Source: Flavobacteriaceae bacterium (GTDB lineage: Bacteria; Bacteroidota; Bacteroidia; Flavobacteriales; Flavobacteriaceae). Taken from it: a stretch of 7,757 nt of DNA. The stretch is taken from the NCBI GenBank assembly GCA_002693605.1, contig NZQO01000118.1, positions 1 to 7,757 of the forward strand, read 5' to 3'. This document shows positions 1-7,023 of this stretch, one piece after another (position 1 is the first letter of the stretch; each line of letters opens with the position of its first letter). The notes beneath the pieces are model-generated. The model was not told where the DNA came from. It was given only the letters and a program-made list of their open reading frames with translations, and searched no databases. The position numbers and the translations under genes are program-made.

Positions 1-1610
1 ATCGGGTTATCACCACCTTGATGCAGCAACTTTTTTCGGAAACGAATAACCAATTCACCGAGACCCTTTCGGTTCCGATCATTTCCGAATTAAAGTTACT
101 CACCAAAAGCGAGGCGCTTTTCAACATACATTTTCCACAGAGTGCCGATCTCCTGGCACGGGCGCAGTACCGCCTAAAATTTGAGGAGCTATTCTATATA
201 CAATTGCAGCTAGTGCGAAAGAATGCCCTCCACAAGGCAAAAATCAAGGGCTACCCGTTTACCAACGTGGGCGAGTATTTCCATACTTTTTATGAAAATC
301 ACCTTCCGTTTAACCTTACTGAGGCCCAAAAGCGGGTTATTAAGGAGATACGAAACGATATGGGCGGCACCGCGCAGATGAATCGGTTGTTGCAGGGCGA
401 CGTTGGGTCGGGGAAGACAATTGTTGCCTTTATGGCGATGCTCATAGCCCTTGACAACGGTTTTCAGGCGTGCTTAATGGCCCCAACTGAAATTTTGTCA
501 GTACAACATTACAACGGATTGCTTGAATGGTGCACTAAATTGAATATCAGCCTAGAGCTGTTAACAGGCTCAACAAATACTTCAAAAAGAAGAGAGATCC
601 ACGAGGGGCTTCGGGAGGGATCGCTTCAGCTTTTAGTAGGCACCCATGCCCTTTTGGAAGACGCGGTGCAGTTTCAAAATTTGGGCCTGGCTATTATCGA
701 TGAGCAGCACCGTTTTGGAGTGGCCCAGCGCAGCAAGCTATGGCACAAGAACGACCATCCGCCCCATGTGCTTGTAATGACCGCCACCCCCATACCCCGC
801 ACCTTGGCGATGAGCGTTTACGGGGATTTGGACAGTAGCGTTATCGACGAACTCCCGCCAGGTCGGAAGGATATAAAAACCGTGCATCGCTACGATTCGA
901 ACAGGTTGAAGGTTTTCCGCTTCCTGAAGGAAGAGATTGCAAAGGGCCGGCAGGTATATATCGTATATCCCCTCATTCAGGAAAGTGAGGTGCTGGATTA
1001 CAAGGACTTGATGGATGGCTATGAGAGTATCGCGCGCGAATTCCCTATGCCCAACTACCAGATTTCAATCGTGCATGGCCAAATGAAGCCAGCCGACAAG
1101 GATTTTGAGATGGATCGGTTCGTTCGGGGCGAAACCCAGATTATGGTGGCTACCACCGTTATTGAGGTAGGCGTAAACGTGCCCAATGCCTCGGTTATGG
1201 TAATTGAGAGTGCCGAGCGCTTTGGACTTTCGCAACTACACCAATTACGCGGGCGCGTGGGTCGCGGGGCCGAACAGAGCTATTGCATCTTGATGACCGG
1301 CCATAAGCTTAGCAAAGAGGCCAAGACACGTTTGGAGACTATGGCGGCCACAAATGACGGCTTTCAAATTAGCGAGGTGGACCTAAAACTTAGGGGTCCG
1401 GGTGATTTAATGGGCACGCAGCAAAGTGGAATCTTGAACCTGCGCATAGCCGACGTCGTAAAAGATTCTGCCATTTTAAAGATCGCGCGTGGATATGCCA
1501 TGGCGCTTCTGAAGAAAGACCCGTTGCTATCAAAAACCGAAAATGCCCCGATTAAGGAGACCTATCTATTATTGACCAAGTACCGAAATATCTGGAATTA
1601 TATTTCGTAA
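1..1610 (+). CDS. recG: ATP-dependent DNA helicase RecG (5'-truncated by window edge)
   Basis: RecG is a superfamily 2 helicase that remodels stalled replication forks and branch-migrates Holliday junctions in the cytoplasm. The frame is open from base 3 with no stop. The first in-window Met lies in RVITTLMQQLF, internal RecG sequence, so the true start is upstream; full proteins are about 700 residues and roughly 165 are missing (most of the wedge/OB domain). Counting from base 18, visible motifs are Walker A GDVGSGKT (127-134, bases 396-419), motif Ia around LMAPTEIL, the Walker B DEQH box (228-231, bases 699-710), motif III MTATP (254-258), motif VI QLRGRVGRG (409-417) and the RecG-specific translocation segment LKLRGPGDLMG (456-466). 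All key residues are intact and no frameshift is seen. The end in WNYIS is typical of Bacteroidota RecG. The stop lies 2 nt from the stop of the convergent redoxin gene, and a small inverted repeat sits in the last codons. Confidence 0.97.
   Translation, partial: RVITTLMQQLFSETNNQFTETLSVPIISELKLLTKSEALFNIHFPQSADLLARAQYRLKFEELFYIQLQLVRKNALHKAKIKGYPFTNVGEYFHTFYENHLPFNLTEAQKRVIKEIRNDMGGTAQMNRLLQGDVGSGKTIVAFMAMLIALDNGFQACLMAPTEILSVQHYNGLLEWCTKLNISLELLTGSTNTSKRREIHEGLREGSLQLLVGTHALLEDAVQFQNLGLAIIDEQHRFGVAQRSKLWHKNDHPPHVLVMTATPIPRTLAMSVYGDLDSSVIDELPPGRKDIKTVHRYDSNRLKVFRFLKEEIAKGRQVYIVYPLIQESEVLDYKDLMDGYESIAREFPMPNYQISIVHGQMKPADKDFEMDRFVRGETQIMVATTVIEVGVNVPNASVMVIESAERFGLSQLHQLRGRVGRGAEQSYCILMTGHKLSKEAKTRLETMAATNDGFQISEVDLKLRGPGDLMGTQQSGILNLRIADVVKDSAILKIARGYAMALLKKDPLLSKTENAPIKETYLLLTKYRNIWNYIS
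1584..1607. repeat. 8-bp inverted repeat (possible weak terminator) within the 3' end of recG
   Basis: CGAAATAT (1584-1591) and ATATTTCG (1600-1607) are perfect reverse complements around an 8-nt spacer, just before the recG stop codon. There is almost no space between the two convergent stop codons, so any transcript-end hairpin would have to lie inside coding sequence, and this is the only one I see there. Against a terminator role, the stem is A/T-rich with only two G:C pairs, and no clear U-tract follows on either strand (TAAAATCATTT on plus). It may be chance. Confidence 0.3.
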
Positions 1611-1612
1611 AA

Positions 1613-2821
1613 TCATTTATCAGATACCATCTCCTCCACATATTTTTTGAAGTCTTTCTTGAATTTCTCATATTTCTTGCCCGTGGCCGGTCCGTTAAAA
1701 CCGGTATGGATTCGCGTAACCTTGCCATTGGGAGCGATAAAGATGGTAGTGGGGTACGATTTAATGGTGGTTAGCATCGGTAGTTTTGAATTTGCCAGTT
1801 GCTTATCGGAAGACCCATACTGCGCCAAAAGAATTGGGTACGGGATTTCCAGCGCTTCCTTCAGCCGGTTAATACGCGCCATAGCCTTGGCGCGGGTAGC
1901 GGCATCTTCAAAGGCAAGAGCCACAATCTCAACGTTCTTTGGCCTATTCTCATAATAATCGGTCAAAAATCGTGTTTCGTCCAGGCAATTTGGGCACCAG
2001 CTTCCCATAATTTGTACGATGACCGCCTTGTTCTGAAACCTTGCATCGTCCAACGACACTGTATCGCCGGCGGTATTGGGAAATGCAAACTGTACGCGCG
2101 CATACTCTTCCTTCAGCTTGGTAATACTATCTGGATCTGGCAATTTATAGGCTTCGTTTCTTTCGGAACGAAACGGCTCGGTCCAATGGTTACCGCTATA
2201 GAATGTACCGGTAAGCACGCTGTCCGTGACGGAAGCCTCAAACAGAAACGCATGCGAAAAGTCGAAGGTCGACAACTTTACCGAATCGTTCACGACCACC
2301 CCGTCCAGAAACCTATAGTCGCCAGTTACCGTCTCGAACGTACCGGTAATCCGATTGCCGGTTTGGTCGAAAACGCCTTTCGCCACATAAGAATCCGTAT
2401 TTGAATTGGGACTAAAAACCGTTTCCCACACTCCCGACAATACCACGCTCGGTGCTTCGGAAATGGCAAAACGCGAGTGCCGGCCGTAGGTCATCACTAC
2501 TGGAATGGAACGCTGCAGACTCTCTATGGAAAAAGTTCCGATAATACTATCATTCCTGTGTGCACCCCGTATCTCACCTTCAAAAACTGGATGTTTTATT
2601 ACCACCGAATCACCGCTTATTCGAATATCATCGATAAGGATTCGTTCCTCGGCATTGATTACGGTTAAAGTCGTGTCAGCGCCCCATTCGGCCAGGAACG
2701 GGATTTCCCTTCCCCCATCCAACAGTAGCACGCCCTTCCATGAGCCGGGCTGTATTGGGGTTTCCTTGGAACTGCACGACATTAGCAAAAACGTGATCAA
2801 AAGTGCAAAGAAGTACTTCAT
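1613..2821 (-). CDS. TlpA-like thioredoxin-fold lipoprotein with duplicated beta-rich N-terminal half
   Basis: Predicted envelope thiol-disulfide oxidoreductase of 402 residues. Residues 1-16 form a lipoprotein signal: K2, a hydrophobic core and lipobox LMSC with Cys16 as the lipidated residue. The C-terminal part (about 245-402) is a TlpA/AhpC-TSA-type thioredoxin fold. It shows GSWCPNC with the redox pair C276/C279, a following helix, an insert (about 303-330) typical of TlpA-like proteins, the cis-proline loop SYPTT (P357) and the closing strand around IFIAPNGKV. The N-terminal part (about 25-220) is beta-rich and appears internally duplicated: DSVVI...DSIIGTF (71-97) resembles DSVKL...DSVLTGTF (179-207). 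Family knowledge suggests periplasmic disulfide reduction or cytochrome/stress-related thiol chemistry, but the substrate cannot be read from the sequence. The ATG follows an A/T-rich leader without a Shine-Dalgarno, usual for this phylum. It is transcribed alone, convergent with recG and divergent from pheT. A peroxiredoxin role is less likely given the CPNC motif. Confidence 0.9.
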   Translation of the reverse strand: MKYFFALLITFLLMSCSSKETPIQPGSWKGVLLLDGGREIPFLAEWGADTTLTVINAEERILIDDIRISGDSVVIKHPVFEGEIRGAHRNDSIIGTFSIESLQRSIPVVMTYGRHSRFAISEAPSVVLSGVWETVFSPNSNTDSYVAKGVFDQTGNRITGTFETVTGDYRFLDGVVVNDSVKLSTFDFSHAFLFEASVTDSVLTGTFYSGNHWTEPFRSERNEAYKLPDPDSITKLKEEYARVQFAFPNTAGDTVSLDDARFQNKAVIVQIMGSWCPNCLDETRFLTDYYENRPKNVEIVALAFEDAATRAKAMARINRLKEALEIPYPILLAQYGSSDKQLANSKLPMLTTIKSYPTTIFIAPNGKVTRIHTGFNGPATGKKYEKFKKDFKKYVEEMVSDK

Positions 2822-2854
2822 CGGAAAATAAAATTTCAGCGGTTACAATATATA

Positions 2855-2862
2855 CAAAGTAA
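2855..2862 (-). promoter_or_regulatory. Possible -7 element of the redoxin lipoprotein gene
   Basis: On the minus strand this reads TTACTTTG, one mismatch from the Bacteroidota -7 consensus TAnnTTTG, 33 nt upstream of the redoxin ATG. That would give a plausible short leader of about 25-30 nt. No TTG -33 element lies at the expected 17-23 nt spacing; the nearest is only 11 nt away. This is therefore a weak call based on position and partial match. Confidence 0.3.
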
Positions 2863-2975
2863 CACTTTTTCAGCAATGGGTAAGCGAATTTCCTTTTCAG
2901 TTTCTATGGCGGCACTCGTGGGTCTTAGGCCAAAATCGTCATTATTTCCGCATTTAAACATTGCACTATTTACTA

Positions 2976-3004
2976 TTGAAAAAACCGGGTAAATAGTATC
3001 TTTG
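2976..3004 (+). promoter_or_regulatory. pheT promoter, Bacteroidota primary-sigma type
   Basis: A TTG (-33 element, 2976-2978) is followed after 18 nt by TATCTTTG (2997-3004), a perfect match to the Bacteroidota -7 consensus TAnnTTTG. Transcription would start roughly 5-8 nt downstream, leaving a leader of only about 20 nt before the pheT ATG. That leaves no room for the phenylalanine attenuator leader seen ahead of pheST in enterobacteria, so attenuation of that kind is unlikely here. Confidence 0.72.
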
Positions 3005-3029
3005 CGGTTCGTTTAGAAAAATTACGGGG

Positions 3030-5456
3030 ATGAAGATTTCATACAATTGGCTAAAACAATTCGTTAAGTTAGACTGGAGTGCCGAAAAAACAGGTGCGCT
3101 CCTTACCGACCTTGGTCTGGAAATAGAAGGCATTGAAGCCTTCACATCCATTCCCGGTGCTCTCGAGGGCGTAGTCGTAGGCGAAGTGGTTGAGTGTGGC
3201 CCACACCCCAATGCCGATCGATTGAAACTCACTAAGGTCGAGCTCGGAAATGGACAACCCGTCCAGATTGTGTGTGGCGCTATCAATGTGGCGAAAGGCC
3301 AAAAGGTTCCCGTTGCCACTGTGGGCACGACTTTGTACGATGCCTCTGGCGAACCTTGGACTATTAAGAAAGGGAAAATTAGGGGCGAAGTGAGCATGGG
3401 AATGATCTGTGCGGAAGATGAGCTTAATCTGGGCGAGAGCCACGACGGAATTCTAGTGCTTGACGCCAAGTTGACCCCGGGCACCCCCCTTGCCTCGCTC
3501 TACCCTATTGAAAATGACCAGGTATTCGAAATTGGCCTTACCCCCAACCGGGCCGATGCCATGAGCCACTGGGGCGTAGCAAGAGATCTGCGCGCCGGCT
3601 TACTGCAACAGGATATTTCATTGGAACTAATTACCCCCAGCACCAGTAATTTCCACGTAGATAGCCGAACGCTGCGGTTTGACGTGGAGGTTAAGGACTA
3701 CAAGAAAGCGCCCCGCTATTGCGGATTGACCATAAAAGGCCTTACCGTGAAAGAGTCGCCTGCCTGGTTACAAAATAGGCTGCTTGCCATTGGACTTACC
3801 CCAAAAAACAACATTGTAGACGTTACCAATTACGTCATGCACGAACTGGGCCAGCCCTTGCATGCCTTTGATGCTGCGAAAATCACGGGTCAAAAAATAG
3901 AGGTAAAGACCCTGTCGAAGGGTACAAAATTTACAACAATAGACGAGGTTACACGCGAATTGCACGAAGAAGATCTGATGATTTGCGATTCTGAAAAACC
4001 GCTATGTATTGCAGGGGTCTTTGGCGGGTTGAACAGTGCCGTAACCCAGCAAACAACGAGTATTTTCCTGGAAAGCGCCTATTTCGACCCTGTGAGCATT
4101 CGAAAAACGGCCAAACGCCATGGATTGAACACCGATGCCTCTTTCCGCTTCGAGCGCGGCATTGACCCGAGTGCATGCAAATACGCTATGCTTCGAGCTG
4201 CAATCTTAATTCAGGAACTTGCCGGCGGAGAGTTCTCCAGTGATATCGTCGATCTGTACCCCAAGAAAATTGAAGATCACCAAGTGGTTTTGAACTACGC
4301 CAACTGCGACTCCTTAATTGGACAGAAAATTCCGAGGGAAACCATCAAGGACATTCTTACTTCACTTGAAATTAAGATAAACAACGTTACCGAAACCGGG
4401 CTGGGAATGACCATTCCCGCCTATAGAAACGACGTAACCCGAGAGGCTGATGTAATCGAGGAAATTCTTCGCGTATACGGCTACAACAATATCACCTTCA
4501 ACGAGAAGTTAAACGCGTCGATTGCCACGACCCTGCCCGTCGAAGATTATCAGGTACAGAACAAAACTGCCAATCAGTTAGTGGCGTTGGGTTTCCACGA
4601 GATGATGGCCAACTCGCTTACCAGCAATAAGTACCACGAATTGGTAAACGATATCAAATTGGACTATACGGTAGAAATGCTCAACCCACTTAGCCAAGAC
4701 TTGGCGGTTATGAGGCAATCCATGCTCTTCGGAAACCTAGAGGCGCTGGCCTACAATTTAAACCGGAGAATAGATAACGTAAAATTGTTCGAGTTTGGAA
4801 AAACATACCATAACTATCCGCAGGGACGCGTAGAGGAAAAGCACCTGTCGCTTATAATTGCGGGGCAAAAGAACTCAGACAGTTGGACGCAACCCAACGA
4901 GAAGGTTGGCTTTTTTTACCTGAAGGGCGTTGTACGGGCAATCTTGGATCGATTGGGAATTACCGGAATTTCAGAGAGCCCAGCGAAGAGCACCGTTTTT
5001 TCAGAAGGCATCACGCTAAGCGCAAATAAAAAACCTTTGGTAAGTTTAGGGGTATTGAACCGTACTATTTGCAAGAAATTGGAAGTGGACATCGAAACCC
5101 TGTATGCCGATTTCAATTGGGATACCGTACTGGCCGAGGTTCCCACCAAAGCGTTCTTGTTCAAGCCCATTGCGAAATATCCTGAGGTGAATAGGGACTT
5201 CGCCCTTTTGGTAGATGAATCGATTACCTTTTCAGCACTGCGCAATGCAGCCCTACAAACCGAGAAAAAATTACTGAAAGAAGTAACCTTGTTCGATGTG
5301 TATACAGGCAAAAACCTGCCTGAAGGCAAGAAAAGCTATGCCCTGAGCTTTACCTTACAAGATGAGCACAAGACCCTTACCGATAAGCAAATAGACAAGA
5401 TTATGGGCAAACTACAGCAACGTTTCGAAACAGATTTTTCGGCAAAACTAAGATAG
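3030..5456 (+). CDS. pheT: Phenylalanine--tRNA ligase beta subunit
   Basis: Beta subunit of the cytoplasmic alpha2-beta2 enzyme that charges tRNA-Phe; it binds tRNA and hydrolyses mischarged Tyr-tRNA-Phe. The 808-residue length matches full-size bacterial PheT. Domains in order: N-terminal MKISYNWLKQ; the EMAP/OB tRNA-binding domain (about 40-152); B3/4 editing domain (about 210-382), where H278 and E348 probably correspond to the known editing-site His and Glu; B5 (about 412-488) with D468, D474, E477 and E478 in the exact spacing of the Mg2+ ligands shared with the alpha subunit; the inactive synthetase-like core (about 490-700); and a C-terminal ferredoxin-fold anticodon-binding domain (about 714-808). 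No catalytic domain is missing and no frameshift is seen. The alpha gene pheS is not adjacent: pheT stands alone with its own promoter upstream and a strong terminator 24 nt past its stop. The ATG follows a weak ACGGGG, and the N-terminus aligns with the family start. Confidence 0.98.
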   Translation: MKISYNWLKQFVKLDWSAEKTGALLTDLGLEIEGIEAFTSIPGALEGVVVGEVVECGPHPNADRLKLTKVELGNGQPVQIVCGAINVAKGQKVPVATVGTTLYDASGEPWTIKKGKIRGEVSMGMICAEDELNLGESHDGILVLDAKLTPGTPLASLYPIENDQVFEIGLTPNRADAMSHWGVARDLRAGLLQQDISLELITPSTSNFHVDSRTLRFDVEVKDYKKAPRYCGLTIKGLTVKESPAWLQNRLLAIGLTPKNNIVDVTNYVMHELGQPLHAFDAAKITGQKIEVKTLSKGTKFTTIDEVTRELHEEDLMICDSEKPLCIAGVFGGLNSAVTQQTTSIFLESAYFDPVSIRKTAKRHGLNTDASFRFERGIDPSACKYAMLRAAILIQELAGGEFSSDIVDLYPKKIEDHQVVLNYANCDSLIGQKIPRETIKDILTSLEIKINNVTETGLGMTIPAYRNDVTREADVIEEILRVYGYNNITFNEKLNASIATTLPVEDYQVQNKTANQLVALGFHEMMANSLTSNKYHELVNDIKLDYTVEMLNPLSQDLAVMRQSMLFGNLEALAYNLNRRIDNVKLFEFGKTYHNYPQGRVEEKHLSLIIAGQKNSDSWTQPNEKVGFFYLKGVVRAILDRLGITGISESPAKSTVFSEGITLSANKKPLVSLGVLNRTICKKLEVDIETLYADFNWDTVLAEVPTKAFLFKPIAKYPEVNRDFALLVDESITFSALRNAALQTEKKLLKEVTLFDVYTGKNLPEGKKSYALSFTLQDEHKTLTDKQIDKIMGKLQQRFETDFSAKLR

Positions 5457-5479
5457 CGCCAAATCTCATTTCAGAAAAT

Positions 5480-5507
5480 AAAAAATGCGGCCAAAGCCGC
5501 ATTTTTT
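5480..5507. terminator. Bidirectional intrinsic terminator between pheT and the fasciclin gene
   Basis: The stem ATGCGGC (5485-5491) pairs perfectly with GCCGCAT (5496-5502) around the loop CAAA. It is flanked by an A-run on the left (5480-5485) and a T-run on the right (5502-5507), so both strands give a G/C-rich hairpin followed by a U-tract. It sits between the stop codons of two convergent genes (70-nt gap), exactly where a shared terminator is expected. Confidence 0.93.
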
Positions 5508-5526
5508 CATTCACCAATTCAAACAA

Positions 5527-6123
5527 TTATGAAGCGGGCAGCACCACCGTATCGATAACATGTATGACGCCGTTCGACTGGTTTACGTCGGAAATCGTAA
5601 CCGTGGCCGTGTTTCCGTTTTCGTCCATAATCATAACGTTTTTTCCTTTTAACATAGCGACCAATTTCCCACCGCTTACCGTGGTAAAGCTCGCCGTTCC
5701 ATTTCCTTTCTTGATAGCCGCTACAATATCATTTGCCGAATAGTTGCCGGCTACAACATGGTACGTAAGCACCCCTTGCAACTGTTGCTTATTTTCCGGT
5801 TTGAGCAAGGTGGCCACGGTGCCATTTGGCAATTTTTCGAAGGCCGTGTTTGTTGGGGCAAAAACGGTAAATGGTCCGTCAGACTGTAAGGTCGAAACCA
5901 AATCTGCCGCCTGTACCGCAGCTACGAGGGTCGTATGGTCCTTTGAGTTTACGGCATTTTCCACGATATTTTTGTTCGGGTACATCGCCGCACCGCCAAC
6001 CATTACCGTTTTTTGTGACATCTTGCTGCCTTTTGCCATGTCGTTCTGTGCATCGGCGGAGAAGTTACCACCCAAGAGGGCTGCGGAAAATAATGCCGCA
6101 GCGATAATCTTTGAATTTTTCAT
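5527..6123 (-). CDS. Secreted single fasciclin (FAS1) domain protein
   Basis: A 198-residue exported protein. A type I signal peptide covers about residues 1-25 (charged start, hydrophobic core, probable cleavage after SADA, before Q26). No lipobox cysteine is present, so the mature form should be soluble in the periplasm or outside the cell. One FAS1 domain (about 52-196) carries the H1 box FTVFAPTNTAFEKLP (85-99), the conserved YH pair (121-122) and the H2 box GVIHVIDTVVLP (185-196). The segment MVGGAAMYPNKNIVENA (41-57) ahead of the domain is the form common in Bacteroidota FAS1 proteins. FAS1 domains mediate adhesion or protein/polymer contacts; the partner cannot be deduced. The ATG follows an A-rich leader with no Shine-Dalgarno. 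I could not find a convincing primary-sigma promoter upstream on the minus strand. The gene ends at the terminator shared with pheT. Confidence 0.95.
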   Translation of the reverse strand: MKNSKIIAAALFSAALLGGNFSADAQNDMAKGSKMSQKTVMVGGAAMYPNKNIVENAVNSKDHTTLVAAVQAADLVSTLQSDGPFTVFAPTNTAFEKLPNGTVATLLKPENKQQLQGVLTYHVVAGNYSANDIVAAIKKGNGTASFTTVSGGKLVAMLKGKNVMIMDENGNTATVTISDVNQSNGVIHVIDTVVLPAS

Positions 6124-6192
6124 AATTTATCTTTGTTTGTTTATGTACCCATAGAAACGAAGATGCTAGGGCCTCGGTTTGCGCGCGAGTAG

Positions 6193-6256
6193 GTATTTAA
6201 GTAATTTTTAACGTTTCCATTTCTTGCCCGGAGTGTTTTTAAGGAATGTTAAATAC
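6193..6256. repeat. 8-bp inverted repeat in a divergent promoter region
   Basis: GTATTTAA (6193-6200) and TTAAATAC (6249-6256) are perfect reverse complements with 48 nt between them. They lie in the 180-bp space between the fasciclin gene and the divergent two-TM gene. The right arm directly abuts the candidate -33 TTG of the plus-strand gene. Operator half-sites for a dimeric regulator are conceivable, but the arms are A/T-rich and could be coincidental in such sequence. Confidence 0.3.
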
Positions 6257-6287
6257 TTGTTTTACTTCAGATTTGTCTCTATTTTTA
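6257..6287 (+). promoter_or_regulatory. Candidate promoter of the two-TM/DUF2007 operon
   Basis: TTG (6257-6259), a 20-nt spacer, then TATTTTTA (6280-6287), which matches the Bacteroidota -7 consensus TAnnTTTG except for the last base. The position would give a very short leader before the ATG at 6304. Spacing is within the accepted 17-23 nt range. The imperfect -7 box and A/T-rich surroundings keep confidence low. Confidence 0.4.
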
Positions 6288-6303
6288 AGGTAATAAAAGT
6301 GCT

Positions 6304-7020
6304 ATGGTTGCCAGGACTAATCTAGAAGACCGGCTTTACAAGCTGCGCTACAGGCGATTGCAGGGTGTCGTGAATACAAGAACCGCTGAAACTGTTTCGT
6401 GCGAAATGCGAACTGATATTTCCGACGAACCGAACTCGGTTTCCGAATTGCCGCAGAAAAGTGACACTGCATTTATACTCAATAAGGTAAACCCGGAACG
6501 AATCTTTCATAAGAACGATATCAAAAAGTTGTGCATTGTTTACCGATTGCGGTTCGTAGATGCGCATTATTTCCGTGGAACCTTTCCGGACGAGGCTATA
6601 TCACAGATTAAACAGCTTGAGGAACAGCACCAAACTACACTTTCAGACTTTATGATCGTAGCCCCTGCCAAACGTCTCAAACTCGAGAATGCAGATGACC
6701 CCTTGCTTTTTGCCCCAATGGGCAACGACTATTATTATTTGGTACACAAGTGGGGCAATGATTTGCACCCTTTACGAAAGTGGCTAATGTGGCCCTATCG
6801 TTCGTTTGACAATCTATTGTTCACGGTATTTATCGTCAGCTTGATCTTGACCGCCCTTACGCCAATGCACCTATTCACGAAACACGTAACCCCACAGGAA
6901 TACCTACTAATGGCCTTTTTTATGTTCAAGGCCGTTGGCGGTGTGGTGCTTTTCTATGGCTTCGCCAAGGGGAAGAATTTTAATTCCGCTATTTGGAACA
7001 GTAACTATTATAACGCTTAA
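6304..7020 (+). CDS. Conserved two-transmembrane protein of unknown function
   Basis: A 238-residue protein that resembles, from memory, a conserved flavobacterial family without an assigned role. Residues 1-25 are strongly basic (RLYKLRYRRLQ). Residues 26-55 are polar and probably flexible. A soluble folded part (about 56-160) includes NDIKKLCIVYRLRFVDAHYF, a short charged helix (98-110) and a well-ordered-looking stretch ENADDPLLFAPMGNDYYYLV (128-147) followed by HKWGNDLHPLRKWLMWP. Two hydrophobic segments (about 170-187 and 199-221) form a hairpin whose flanking charges suggest both ends face the cytoplasm. The protein ends in FNSAIWNSNYYNA. There is no signal peptide, so the membrane hairpin anchors a cytoplasmic domain. 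No catalytic motif is recognisable. Start choice: the ATG at 6304 gives the longest frame and includes the basic segment; an internal ATG at 6406 is possible but less attractive. The stop lies 3 nt before the DUF2007 gene, so the two are co-transcribed. Confidence 0.85.
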   Translation: MVARTNLEDRLYKLRYRRLQGVVNTRTAETVSCEMRTDISDEPNSVSELPQKSDTAFILNKVNPERIFHKNDIKKLCIVYRLRFVDAHYFRGTFPDEAISQIKQLEEQHQTTLSDFMIVAPAKRLKLENADDPLLFAPMGNDYYYLVHKWGNDLHPLRKWLMWPYRSFDNLLFTVFIVSLILTALTPMHLFTKHVTPQEYLLMAFFMFKAVGGVVLFYGFAKGKNFNSAIWNSNYYNA

Positions 7021-7023
7021 ATT

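Noticed and set aside
1799..2404. 201-codon open frame on the plus strand opposite the redoxin lipoprotein gene
   Set aside because: It lies entirely antisense to a gene with a clear lipobox and CPNC active site, its translation shows no domain-like pattern, and no promoter precedes it.
2876..2992. Small plus-strand frame of 38 codons (MGKRISFSVSM...) ahead of pheT
   Set aside because: It runs through the pheT -33 element and up to the pheT -7 box, has no promoter or ribosome site of its own, and its composition looks like random intergenic translation.
2966..3484. 172-codon minus-strand frame across the pheT promoter and 5' end
   Set aside because: It is a shadow of the tRNA-binding domain of pheT, rich in Ser/Pro as expected from an antisense frame.
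6128..6135. TATCTTTG on the plus strand, a perfect -7 box match, just upstream of the fasciclin ATG
   Set aside because: It points away from the fasciclin gene, the nearest TTG is only 14 nt upstream, and it is about 170 nt from the plus-strand gene, which has a closer candidate promoter.
6192..6218. GGAAAC on the minus strand (6213-6218) followed by TACTCG, considered as an ECF-sigma promoter for the fasciclin gene
   Set aside because: The GGAAAC half is suggestive but no matching downstream element at the right spacing could be defended.
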